From Candidatus Nitrosopelagicus sp. (GTDB lineage: Archaea > Thermoproteota > Nitrososphaeria > Nitrososphaerales > Nitrosopumilaceae): 41,871 bases of DNA. How positions within the stretch are numbered: position 1 is the first letter of the stretch; each line of letters opens with the position of its first letter. Shown here in pieces: positions 16,345-24,352 of the stretch. The notes under the pieces are model-generated. The model did no database searches. It worked only from the letters and a program-made list of their open reading frames with translations, and was not told the DNA's origin. The stretch is taken from assembly GCA_028345965.1 (NCBI GenBank), contig JAOMEP010000009.1, positions 1 to 41,871 on the forward strand, read 5' to 3'. The translations under genes were made by a program, and so were the position numbers.

Positions 16345-17034
16345 CTATTTTTTACTATATTCTCCATTTGTTTTTTCATATGTTTCTTTATCTCCAATAT
16401 CGATAAATCCTTTCTTAGAAATTACACTGCCAACTTTCTTTTTCTTTACAAGTACTTTTCGTATCACACTATCCATTCCATATGGTTTATTTTTTGGAAT
16501 TAATTGAAATACGTCTGGTTCCATAACATAGCAACCTATGTTGATTTTTGCTGAAAATTCTGGCTTTTCATTCCACGAAGTCACCTGACCACTTTTTTTT
16601 GTATCGATTACACCGTATTTCAAATTAAATTTATAATCATAGAGACTCATAGTAATATTAGATTTAGATTTTGTATGTTGTTTAATCATATTTCTCAAAC
16701 TAAAATTGTAGATTGAATCTCCATATAGGCAAACAAACGTACCATCAATAAATTTTTCAGCAGTTTTTAATTGACCTGCTGTTGCAAGTGGTTTGCTTGA
16801 AATGGCATATTCGATTTTTACGCCAAATTTTTCACCATTACCAAAATAATCTTCAATTTTTTTTCGTAAATAACTTACGCATAGGACAATTTCTTTTATT
16901 CCATTTTTTTTAACCCATTCAATTTCATGTTCTAAAATTGCCTTTCCCCCTAACGGAAGCATTGGTTTTGGAAGAGTTTTTGTATATGGTTGTAGTCTAG
17001 TACCGAGTCCTCCTGCTAAAATTACTGCCTTCAT
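16345..17034 (-). CDS. Sugar-phosphate nucleotidyltransferase
   Basis: 229 residues, one GT-A-like catalytic domain. The N-terminal MKAVILAGGLGTRLQPYTKTLPKPMLPLGGKAI is the signature of NDP-sugar pyrophosphorylases (nucleotide loop G-G-x-G-T-R-L and the K of PKPMLP). DSIYNF carries the metal-binding Asp, and GVIDTKK, WNEKPEF and INIGCYVMEPDVF follow as in GlmU/RmlA/GCD1 types. No hexapeptide left-handed helix domain is fused, so it is short relative to GlmU. With GNA1-like downstream, a UDP-GlcNAc-type product is plausible, but dTDP-glucose or GDP-mannose are open. Confidence 0.9.
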   Translation of the reverse strand: MKAVILAGGLGTRLQPYTKTLPKPMLPLGGKAILEHEIEWVKKNGIKEIVLCVSYLRKKIEDYFGNGEKFGVKIEYAISSKPLATAGQLKTAEKFIDGTFVCLYGDSIYNFSLRNMIKQHTKSKSNITMSLYDYKFNLKYGVIDTKKSGQVTSWNEKPEFSAKINIGCYVMEPDVFQLIPKNKPYGMDSVIRKVLVKKKKVGSVISKKGFIDIGDKETYEKTNGEYSKK

Positions 17035-17090
17035 GAGTTTGTATGCACTTTTCAGTTCTATTTATGTTCAATTATGCAATCTTTAGTGAT

Positions 17091-18368
17091 TTATTGGATT
17101 CGCAAAATTTTCTTTACTACTTCGTCTGGATTAATTCCAAATATTATGATCATAGGTTCTTTTCCCATGTCTCCTTTATGGAATATAATATCTGGCTTTG
17201 TAGATTTCAGGCAACTAGAAATTCCCCATGATATTGATGAATTCTCTTTCTGTTTTGAATTTTTAGATTCTTTTTTTCTATCATAACTTACTACTTTCAT
17301 TCCTTTCTTCTTTGCCTTAACAATTAATTCTGGTTGATATTTTATGTTAATTGCTGAACGAATTTCAGGAAATTTCTTAGAAACTTCAATAACGGCGGTT
17401 GCTACATGTTGTGAACCTCCATACTTTAGTTCCCCCGCCTGGATAATCTTATCACCGGCTTTAACTAATCTTCCTGAAATGCCTAATACGTTACTAATCT
17501 TCTTTGGTTTAATTTTTGAAAAAACAAAATTTGTTTGACATTCAGGAATTAATTTTAAATTATTTTTAATATTCTGAAAATCAACAATTGAACTTGAAAG
17601 TTCTTTTTGCATTCTAGATATTTTTTTATGTGTTATGTTAATTCCTTTACCTAATTTTTTAGAATTTTTTATAGATTGAAATACATACTCTTTTGCATAA
17701 TTGGCTGCATCATGAATCGATCTTTTTAGTGCAAGTGATGAGGCTATTGATGCAGAATAATTACATCCACTTCCATGATTAACAATTTTAATTTTTTTAC
17801 CTTTTAAAATATACTCTTTTTCTGATTCCAAAACAAAATCATCTATACTTTTTTTTGATTCATTATAACCTGTAATTATAACATTTTTTGCTCCTAACTG
17901 CTGTATCACCTTTGCTGCTTTTTTAATCGATGATGTTCCTGCTAATATTTTGGCTTCTTGTCTATTTGGGGTAATGATTGTCGCTAACGGTATTATCATT
18001 TTTTTATAATTCTCGATAGCTGATTTTTTCAGGAGAATAGTTTTAGTTGTAGATTCAATTATTGGGTCAACAACAATTGGACATTTTTGTTTTTTAATCA
18101 TTGAGTGTACTGCTTTAATTATTGCTGTATCATACAACATTCCAATTTTAATGGCGTCAATTTTGAAATCATTTAATACTAATTCCAATTGAGATTTCAT
18201 TATATCTGATGAAATTGGTAAAATTTTAGAAATTTTCTTTGTATTTTGACTAGTAATTGCTGTAATTACGGTTAGTCCGTATACTCCATGATTTTCAAAT
18301 GTTTTGATATCGCTTTGAATCCCTGCTCCTGATGATGGGTCTGAGCCTCCAATCGAAAGAACATTCAT
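17091..18368 (-). CDS. thiDN: Bifunctional ThiD-ThiN: HMP-P kinase fused to thiamine-phosphate synthase
   Basis: 425 residues. Residues 1-250 are ThiD: VLSIGGSDPSSGAGIQSDIK, the substrate region AIKIGMLYD, VVDPII, and the anion-hole loop NHGSGCNYSASIASSLA. It phosphorylates hydroxymethylpyrimidine phosphate. Residues 260-425 are ThiN, the archaeal replacement for ThiE, with ISGRLVKAGDKI, LKYGGSQHVATAV, EIRSAINIKYQPEL, and IFHKGDMGKEPM near the end. ThiN couples the pyrimidine and thiazole moieties. It is transcribed divergently from thiC, using a shared box midway between the two starts. Confidence 0.95.
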   Translation of the reverse strand: MNVLSIGGSDPSSGAGIQSDIKTFENHGVYGLTVITAITSQNTKKISKILPISSDIMKSQLELVLNDFKIDAIKIGMLYDTAIIKAVHSMIKKQKCPIVVDPIIESTTKTILLKKSAIENYKKMIIPLATIITPNRQEAKILAGTSSIKKAAKVIQQLGAKNVIITGYNESKKSIDDFVLESEKEYILKGKKIKIVNHGSGCNYSASIASSLALKRSIHDAANYAKEYVFQSIKNSKKLGKGINITHKKISRMQKELSSSIVDFQNIKNNLKLIPECQTNFVFSKIKPKKISNVLGISGRLVKAGDKIIQAGELKYGGSQHVATAVIEVSKKFPEIRSAINIKYQPELIVKAKKKGMKVVSYDRKKESKNSKQKENSSISWGISSCLKSTKPDIIFHKGDMGKEPMIIIFGINPDEVVKKILRIQ

Positions 18369-18391
18369 GGTGATCGTAAATTAAACGATTG

Positions 18392-18397
18392 TTTAAA
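18392..18397. promoter_or_regulatory. Single palindromic TTTAAA box shared by divergent thiDN and thiC
   Basis: TTTAAA reads the same on both strands. Its centre (18394.5) is 26.5 bp from the first base of the thiC ATG (18421) and 26.5 bp from the first base of the thiDN ATG (18368). It lies in a larger inverted repeat, TTAAAC-GATT-GTTTAA at 18381-18396. The whole intergenic space is only 52 bp, so both transcripts are probably leaderless and use the same TBP site. Confidence 0.7.
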
Positions 18398-18420
18398 TCC
18401 ACCATTTGACAATTTGATAT

Positions 18421-19749
18421 ATGGCAACTCAAATGACTTCTGCTCGTAGAGGCATAGCTACTGATGAAATGAAACAGGTTGCAAAAGATGAAGATGTAAC
18501 ACTTGAGTGGCTAATCCCTAAAATTGCAAGTGGATCAATAATTATTCCTAGTAACAATGTCCGTAAAGAAAAAATCCATAATGTTGCAATTGGTAAGGGT
18601 ACAAAAACTAAGGTGAATGTAAACATTGGTACTTCTACTTTGAATGTAGATATTGATGAAGAAGTTGAGAAAGCCAAAGTCGCAGTAAAATATCACGCAG
18701 ATACAATTATGGATTTAAGTGATGGAGGTGATGTTGGAATTGTTAGAAGAAAATTATTGCAAGTTGCACCCATTACGTTCGGAACTGTACCAATTTATGA
18801 AGCATACAATTTTGGAGTAGAAAAACACAAAAACCCATTAGATATCACTGAAGATGATTTTCTCAAAGCATTTGAAAATAACATAAAAGATGGCGTTGAT
18901 TATACAACAATTCATTCTGGTATAACAAAAGAAATTGCTAAAAGAATTCTAAAAGTTGAGCGTTATGCTGGTGTAGTCAGTAAAGGTGGAACTATCACCG
19001 CAGCATGGATGTTAAAATATGATAAAGAAAATCCTTACATTACTCATTATGACTATATGATGGAATTAGCACAAAAATATGATGTAACATTCAGTTTAGG
19101 TGATGCATTACGACCTGGTTCCATCTTAGATTCTCATGATGAACTGCAAGTTCAAGAAATGATTAATATTTCAAGATTAGCTAAACGTGCAAATGAAAAA
19201 GAAGTTCAAGTTATGATTGAAGGTCCTGGACATGTTCCATTAAATGAAGTTGCTGCAAATGTTAGGTTAGCAAAGTCGCTTATTGGTGATGTTCCTTACT
19301 ATGTTTTAGGACCTTTAGTGACTGATATTGCATCTGGACATGACCATATTGCAAGTGCTATAGGTGCAGCAGTATCTGCCAGTGAGGGTGTTGATCTTTT
19401 GTGTTATCTGACTCCTTCTGAACATCTTGCTTTACCTAATGCTGAGGAAGTAAAGGCGGGTCTAATCGCATATCGTATTGCAGCACATGCTGGTGATCTT
19501 GTAAAACTGAGAGAAAAAGCAATCAAATGGGACATGAAGATGACTGAAGCAAGAAGAACATTAGATTGGGAAAAACAATTGGCATTATCTATTGATCCTG
19601 AACAAGCAGCTAAAATTCATGGAAGAACTGGTCAACATCCTGGAAATAATGTTCCATGTACAATGTGTGGTGGTGCATGCGTGTATCTCATGTTACCACA
19701 ACAAAGAAAATATGAAAAAGATCCTGAAAAATTAGAACAATCTAGTTAA
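18421..19749 (+). CDS. thiC: Phosphomethylpyrimidine synthase ThiC (short type)
   Basis: 442 residues, short archaeal/clostridial-type ThiC lacking the long N-terminal region of proteobacterial enzymes. Radical SAM enzyme that rearranges aminoimidazole ribotide to hydroxymethylpyrimidine phosphate. Conserved: NVNIGTSTLN, MDLSDGGD, SLGDALRPGS, MIEGPGHVP, YYVLGPLVTDIASGHDHI and the C-terminal cluster motif C-x2-C-x3-C in PCTMCGGACVY. The one-residue-shorter cysteine spacing is normal for short ThiC. The start is a leaderless ATG 26.5 bp after the shared TTTAAA. The end overlaps the convergent Nudix gene by 18 bp. No room exists for a TPP riboswitch. Confidence 0.97.
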   Translation: MATQMTSARRGIATDEMKQVAKDEDVTLEWLIPKIASGSIIIPSNNVRKEKIHNVAIGKGTKTKVNVNIGTSTLNVDIDEEVEKAKVAVKYHADTIMDLSDGGDVGIVRRKLLQVAPITFGTVPIYEAYNFGVEKHKNPLDITEDDFLKAFENNIKDGVDYTTIHSGITKEIAKRILKVERYAGVVSKGGTITAAWMLKYDKENPYITHYDYMMELAQKYDVTFSLGDALRPGSILDSHDELQVQEMINISRLAKRANEKEVQVMIEGPGHVPLNEVAANVRLAKSLIGDVPYYVLGPLVTDIASGHDHIASAIGAAVSASEGVDLLCYLTPSEHLALPNAEEVKAGLIAYRIAAHAGDLVKLREKAIKWDMKMTEARRTLDWEKQLALSIDPEQAAKIHGRTGQHPGNNVPCTMCGGACVYLMLPQQRKYEKDPEKLEQSS

Positions 19750-20136
19750 TACTTTTTCAAGACTTGGAACTGTTGAGAAGTTATTTAATTCATTTCTGTA
19801 AATCCACCTCGAATCTGAATTTTCCCAATTTAGTTTTATCTCTCTTTTATCACAAGAAAATAAAAATGGATAAACTTCCCATTGGTGATTTTCATATTGA
19901 GGTGATTCAATAATAATTACATCTCCTTCTTTAATTAATTTGATATCTGATTCTTCAATTCCAACCTCTTCAAAAACTTCAATTTTTGCACGTTTGTCTG
20001 GCTTCTCGTCTCCTTCTATTATTCCGCTAATTCCTGCCCAAAGATTCTTCATACTTTTAACTTTTTGACTTCGTTTTAAGAGTAGAATTTTATCTGAGTT
20101 TATTAAAAATGTAGTAACAATTTTTGTCTTATGCAT
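19732..20136 (-). CDS. Nudix hydrolase with altered Nudix box
   Basis: 134 residues, single Nudix domain. The box is recognisable: G-x5-E at GIIEGDE, then seven residues, then IEVFEEVGI. The canonical R of REUxEExGU is isoleucine here, while the metal-binding EE of FEEVG is intact. Nudix proteins cleave nucleoside diphosphates linked to another moiety; the closest look is MutT-like housekeeping with a flexible specificity. Its ATG overlaps the tyrA stop by 1 bp (TAATG), so it is part of the aromatic operon, although no aromatic role is known to me. Confidence 0.85.
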   Translation of the reverse strand: MHKTKIVTTFLINSDKILLLKRSQKVKSMKNLWAGISGIIEGDEKPDKRAKIEVFEEVGIEESDIKLIKEGDVIIIESPQYENHQWEVYPFLFSCDKREIKLNWENSDSRWIYRNELNNFSTVPSLEKVLTRLF

Positions 20137-20987
20137 TATTTATCAATCGTATTGACCATCTTTGTTAGTTTTTTATAGGATTTTTCTAGGTCAACATTTT
20201 GTGAAATTTTTTCTTTGTTTGACTTGATATATTCAATAATCTCTTCACCTTTTCCCTCTTGTGCGGATGCTAACAATCTTCCTACATCTTTCCAAAACTC
20301 TTCTGCAACTTTTCTAATTTCTGGATTTGATATTATAGTTTCAATTAATTCTGGTGATTCTGTCATTATACTTTCTGCTAAAATTTTTTGAGCTTTGAAT
20401 GTAGTTCCTGCCATTTTCTCCGTTAATGATATTTTATCATCTTTTGCTAGAATATTCGCGAATGCTATGTTAATTAAATGGGTTAATCCAAGAATCATTG
20501 CAATTTTTTTATCATGTTCTGTTGAATCAATTGTTACAAAATTACCATCTGGAAAAAGACTCTTTGCAACATTAAGTTCTTTCTTTCCGTCTTTTATTGG
20601 AATCAAAACGATATTATGATTTTTTAGATTTTTTGCACCTGGTCCAAACATTGGATGCATACAAATCGGCGAAACTTTTGCAGGAATTTTTCCTAATGCA
20701 GTTGCTGTTTTTGATTTTTGAGAGGTAATATCTATGAGAAAAGATTCTCTTTTCATCTCTTTTGCAATTAATCTTATAATCTCTGGTGTCTTTTTTGTTG
20801 GTGTTGATAATAGAACATAATCTACATTCAAAATTGCACTAATCAACGATTCTGCTTTTTTAATATTTTTTGCAACTGGATTTGTATTATCAAAGCCTGT
20901 AACTTCAAATCCTTTCTTTGAAAAATATTCTGAAAACCACTTGCCCATTGCACCCCCTGCACCAATTATTGCAATTGTTTTACCCAT
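20136..20987 (-). CDS. tyrA: Prephenate dehydrogenase
   Basis: 283 residues, oxidative decarboxylation of prephenate to hydroxyphenylpyruvate on the way to tyrosine. The NAD(P)-binding motif GAGGAMGKWF opens the protein. DYVLLSTPTKKTPEII, LIDITSQKSKTATAL, and CMHPMFGPGAKNL (the prephenate-site H and the P-M-F-G-P motif) follow, as in archaeal TyrA. There is no fused chorismate mutase or ACT domain. It begins 7 bp after the chorismate mutase-aminotransferase gene and its stop overlaps the Nudix start. Confidence 0.95.
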   Translation of the reverse strand: MGKTIAIIGAGGAMGKWFSEYFSKKGFEVTGFDNTNPVAKNIKKAESLISAILNVDYVLLSTPTKKTPEIIRLIAKEMKRESFLIDITSQKSKTATALGKIPAKVSPICMHPMFGPGAKNLKNHNIVLIPIKDGKKELNVAKSLFPDGNFVTIDSTEHDKKIAMILGLTHLINIAFANILAKDDKISLTEKMAGTTFKAQKILAESIMTESPELIETIISNPEIRKVAEEFWKDVGRLLASAQEGKGEEIIEYIKSNKEKISQNVDLEKSYKKLTKMVNTIDK

Positions 20988-20994
20988 TCTACAT

Positions 20995-22356
20995 CTATAA
21001 CCTAGTTTTTAATATGTCCATGCCTTCAATTAGTGTTTTTATATCCAAACATGCTGATATTCTGAAAAATTCATTATAGTCTCCAAACCCAATTCCTGGG
21101 GCTATGGCAACCCCGTGATTTAGCAATTCTTCTGATAATTCTGAAGTATTAATTGGCTTTTTCGTGCGTGCAAAAATATACATCGCACCATCTGGTCTAA
21201 CAAATTCTAATTCCATTTCTTCACATATCTCTTCTAATTTCATTAATCTCTCTCTAATAATTTTCGTATTTCCTGTTACATCATCATCTAGTGATTTCAT
21301 AGCTGTATATTGAATTGGTTCTGAAACATTTGTTAAACAAAGTGCTTGCAATTTTACCAATCTTTCAATAATGTTTTTACTTGAAACCAAATATCCAATT
21401 CTATAACCTGTCATGGAATGTGATTTTGAAAATGATTGTGTAACAATTGATTTATCATAGTTATATGATAAAATACTGCTCCATCCTTCATTTGAATAAT
21501 TACTATAAATCTCATCACTGAGAATATACAAATTATTTTCTTTTGCAATCTCTATAATTTTATCTTGTATTGTTCTGGATAAAATTTTTCCAGTAGGATT
21601 ATTTGGATAATTAAGAACAATCATCTTTGTATTTTCATTAATACATGAGGAAATCTCATTAAGATCTGGTTCCCACTTATTTTCTAATGTTGTTTTAATA
21701 CTTCTCACTTTGATTCCTGAATTTATTGCACATTGTCTATATGCGGGCCATGCAGGTTCTATGACTATGATTTCATCACTTGGATCTAATAATGTGGATA
21801 TTGCAAGAAAAACACCAAATCTAGCACCAGGTGTGATCATTATATTTTCTAAATCCACTTTAGCGTCAAAATTACTATTCACAAATTCTGCTAATTTTGT
21901 TCTAAATTCTGGTAAACCTTTAGCTGGACCATATTTTCCAAATCCTTTGTCATATACTTCTGATAATGATTTTTTTACATTAATTGGAGGTGGAAAATCA
22001 GGTTCGCCAACTTCTAAGTGGATTATCTTCTTTCCTTGTTGTTCTAACTCTTTAGCTTTAAGAAAAATTGCCAAATGTGTGTTTGATTCTAACGATTGAA
22101 CTTTAACTGATTCATTTAATAAAAAATTTAAGAATTTTAATGCTATATTTCCATCAAACTCAATCTCTTGACATTGTTTTTTTACTAATTCTCTAAGTTC
22201 ATTTTCTCTAGATTCATTAGATACACTCATTCCTTGTTGATTTTTTATTTTACCGATTTCTTGTGCAATCTCTGTTCTTGTTTTTAATAGAGATAACATT
22301 TCTATTGTAATTGTTTCAATTCTTTTTCTTAGTTCTTCAAGTTCAGTCATTGTCAT
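20995..22356 (-). CDS. Chorismate mutase fused to a class I aminotransferase
   Basis: 453 residues. Residues 1-85 are an AroQ-class chorismate mutase: LEELRKRIETITIEMLSLLKTRTEIAQEIGKIK with the R, K and E pattern of the three-helix active site. Residues 90-453 are a fold-type I aspartate/aromatic aminotransferase: EVGEPDFPPP, GKYGPAKGLPEFR, VLNYPNNPTGKILS, DEIYSNY, and the PLP lysine in SFSKSHSMTGYRIGY. Together it would convert chorismate to prephenate and transaminate the keto products. It overlaps aroC by 4 bp. Confidence 0.93.
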   Translation of the reverse strand: MTMTELEELRKRIETITIEMLSLLKTRTEIAQEIGKIKNQQGMSVSNESRENELRELVKKQCQEIEFDGNIALKFLNFLLNESVKVQSLESNTHLAIFLKAKELEQQGKKIIHLEVGEPDFPPPINVKKSLSEVYDKGFGKYGPAKGLPEFRTKLAEFVNSNFDAKVDLENIMITPGARFGVFLAISTLLDPSDEIIVIEPAWPAYRQCAINSGIKVRSIKTTLENKWEPDLNEISSCINENTKMIVLNYPNNPTGKILSRTIQDKIIEIAKENNLYILSDEIYSNYSNEGWSSILSYNYDKSIVTQSFSKSHSMTGYRIGYLVSSKNIIERLVKLQALCLTNVSEPIQYTAMKSLDDDVTGNTKIIRERLMKLEEICEEMELEFVRPDGAMYIFARTKKPINTSELSEELLNHGVAIAPGIGFGDYNEFFRISACLDIKTLIEGMDILKTRL

Positions 22357-23447
22357 AATGTTGGTTTTATTGAACCACTAAGTAGTGCGTGATCTGCTAT
22401 GGTTAGTGCAACCAATGAATCGACTACTGGTGGTGCACGTGGCACTACGCATGGATCATGTCTTCCTCCTACTTGCAATTTTATTGATTTTTTCTTCTTT
22501 ATATCCACACTTTCTTGAATTTGAGAAATAGATGATGCCGGTTTGAATGCAATTCTAAGTGTAATTGGCATGCCGTTTGAAATTCCTCCTAAAATTCCTC
22601 CTGAATTATTAGTTTTCGTTGAAATTTTTCCTTTCTTCATTACATATGCATCGTTATTTTCTGAACCAAACTTCTCTGAACCTGCAAAACCTGAACCAAA
22701 TTCAATTCCTTTAACTGCTGGAATTGAAAAAATTGCCTTACTTAAGTCAGATTCTAATGAACCAAAAATTGGTTCTCCTAACCCTACGGGTAAATTAGTA
22801 GTAATGGACTCTATTATTCCACCAAGTGAATCACCTTTTTTTCTAGCACCTAAAATAACACTCTTCATTTTTTGTGCTGTATTTTTTTCAGGACATCGTA
22901 CATCGTTTGTATAGATGGATTTGAATTCTTTTTTTGTAGCTTCATTCTTCATTTTCACTTTTCCAATCTGTGATGTATAGGAATTTGTTTCAACTCCAAT
23001 TGTATCCTTTAATAATTTCCTAGCAATTGCTCCCCCCATCACGTGTGTTGCAGTCAATCTTCCGGAAAACCTTCCTCCTCCTCGGTGATCATTGAATTTT
23101 TTATATTTCATATATGCCGGATAATCTGAATGTCCTGGACGCATTTCTGTTCTTAATTTATCATATGCTATTGATTTTTGATCTTTATTCCAAATTATCA
23201 TTGTAATTGGGGCTCCTGTTGTATATCCTCTGAATGTACCTGTGAGAATTTCTACCACATCTCCTTCTTTTCTTTGCGTAGAAACAAGTGATTGTCCAGG
23301 TTTTCTCAAATCCAACATTTTTTGAATGTCATTTTCTTCTAATTCTAGACCTGCAGGACAGCCATCTAAAACTGCCCCAATGCATTTACCATGACTTTCA
23401 CCAAAACTAGTAAGGACTAGCCTTCTGCCAATTGAATTACCGTTCAA
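22353..23447 (-). CDS. aroC: Chorismate synthase
   Basis: 364 residues. FMN-dependent elimination of phosphate from EPSP to give chorismate. Conserved: GRRLVLTSFGESHGKCIGAV, DGCPAGL, RKPGQSL, RGGGRFSGR, GARKKGDSLGG, and HDPCVVPRAPPVVDS at the C-terminus. No ATG is available: an in-frame stop lies just upstream and the choice is TTG 23450 or TTG 23447. I prefer 23447 because TTATAA at 23471-23476 is centred exactly 26.5 bp upstream and the product would begin MNGNSIGRRL, like family N-termini. The 3' end overlaps the fusion gene. Confidence 0.96.
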   Translation of the reverse strand: MNGNSIGRRLVLTSFGESHGKCIGAVLDGCPAGLELEENDIQKMLDLRKPGQSLVSTQRKEGDVVEILTGTFRGYTTGAPITMIIWNKDQKSIAYDKLRTEMRPGHSDYPAYMKYKKFNDHRGGGRFSGRLTATHVMGGAIARKLLKDTIGVETNSYTSQIGKVKMKNEATKKEFKSIYTNDVRCPEKNTAQKMKSVILGARKKGDSLGGIIESITTNLPVGLGEPIFGSLESDLSKAIFSIPAVKGIEFGSGFAGSEKFGSENNDAYVMKKGKISTKTNNSGGILGGISNGMPITLRIAFKPASSISQIQESVDIKKKKSIKLQVGGRHDPCVVPRAPPVVDSLVALTIADHALLSGSIKPTL

Positions 23448-23470
23448 CAATCAAAGATCGTCTATGATGC

Positions 23471-23476
23471 TTATAA
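23471..23476 (-). promoter_or_regulatory. TATA box of aroC
   Basis: TTATAA centre is 26.5 bp from the TTG at 23447; it is the basis for choosing that start. Confidence 0.55.
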
Positions 23477-23487
23477 TCGTTCTACGC

Positions 23488-23504
23488 ATAAACTTAGAGT
23501 TTAT
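23488..23504. promoter_or_regulatory. Perfect inverted repeat between aroC and nadX
   Basis: ATAAACT-TAG-AGTTTAT, 7-bp arms with a 3-bp spacer. It lies 12 bp upstream of the aroC TATA and its right arm overlaps the likely nadX TATA (around 23501-23508). This fits a dimeric regulator of one or both genes; the regulator is unknown. Confidence 0.5.
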
Positions 23505-23531
23505 TTACAAAATTCCATTCAAAAATATCAT

Positions 23532-24350
23532 ATGAAAAGAATTGGTTTACTTGGATGTGGTTCAATTGGTACACAAATTGCAATCGCAATTGATACCGGA
23601 ATAATTCCTGCAAAATTAACTCATATTTTTGATGAAGATAAAGAAAAATCTAAATCTCTTGCTAGTAAATTAACAAATAAACCTGTAGTTGTTGAAAATG
23701 TACATCTTCTATCTTCTAATCCTGTTGATCTAATAGTTGAAGCTGCATCTCAAGATGCAGTTAGTGATAATGCATTAAGTATACTTCAAAATAGAAAAGA
23801 TTTGGTAATAATGAGTAGTGGTGCTCTACTAGATGAATCTGTGTTTGAAATAATTTCTGATGCATGTAAAGAACTAAAAAAAACTGTATACATTCCATCA
23901 GGTGCAATATCTGGAATTGATGCAATTAAATCTGTAAAGGATGAACTTGATTCAGTTGTTTTGACTACTACAAAACATCCTAATTCATTAAAGGGAGCAA
24001 AATTTTTTGATGATTTCAAATTAAACCTTGATGAGATTAAAGAAATATCAACAATTTTTGAGGGTACTGCAAGTGAAGCTGTGAGATTATTTCCAAAGAA
24101 CATCAATGTTTCTGCATTACTCAGTCTTTCTGGACTAGGAAGTCATGAAACAATTGTAAAAATTATCGCTGATCCAAATACTACTAAAAATACTCATGAG
24201 ATTACAGCTCGTGGAAAATTTGGCCAAATCACAACTAAAATCGAAAATGTTCCTGATTCTAATAATCCTCGTACAAGTAGACTTGCAATCTTATCTGCTA
24301 TCGAAACAATTAGATCTATTTGTACTAATGATATTAAACTTGGAACGTAA
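23532..24350 (+). CDS. nadX: L-aspartate dehydrogenase (NAD biosynthesis)
   Basis: 272 residues. NadX oxidises aspartate to iminoaspartate, the substrate of quinolinate synthase, in place of NadB. It starts with the Rossmann motif RIGLLGCGSIGTQIAIAI, then VEAASQDAV, MSSGALLDE, IPSGAISGIDAIK (the S-G-A-x-x-G-x-D signature), and the C-terminal SGLGSHETIVKIIADP and NPRTSRLAILSAI. Its partners NadA and NadC are encoded at the far end of the window. It is the lone plus-strand gene inside the minus-strand aromatic block. Confidence 0.93.
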   Translation: MKRIGLLGCGSIGTQIAIAIDTGIIPAKLTHIFDEDKEKSKSLASKLTNKPVVVENVHLLSSNPVDLIVEAASQDAVSDNALSILQNRKDLVIMSSGALLDESVFEIISDACKELKKTVYIPSGAISGIDAIKSVKDELDSVVLTTTKHPNSLKGAKFFDDFKLNLDEIKEISTIFEGTASEAVRLFPKNINVSALLSLSGLGSHETIVKIIADPNTTKNTHEITARGKFGQITTKIENVPDSNNPRTSRLAILSAIETIRSICTNDIKLGT

Positions 24351-24352
24351 TG

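Noticed and set aside
18369-18420. TPP riboswitch between thiDN and thiC
   Set aside because: The 52-bp gap is too short and both transcripts appear leaderless; no THI-box sequence is visible.
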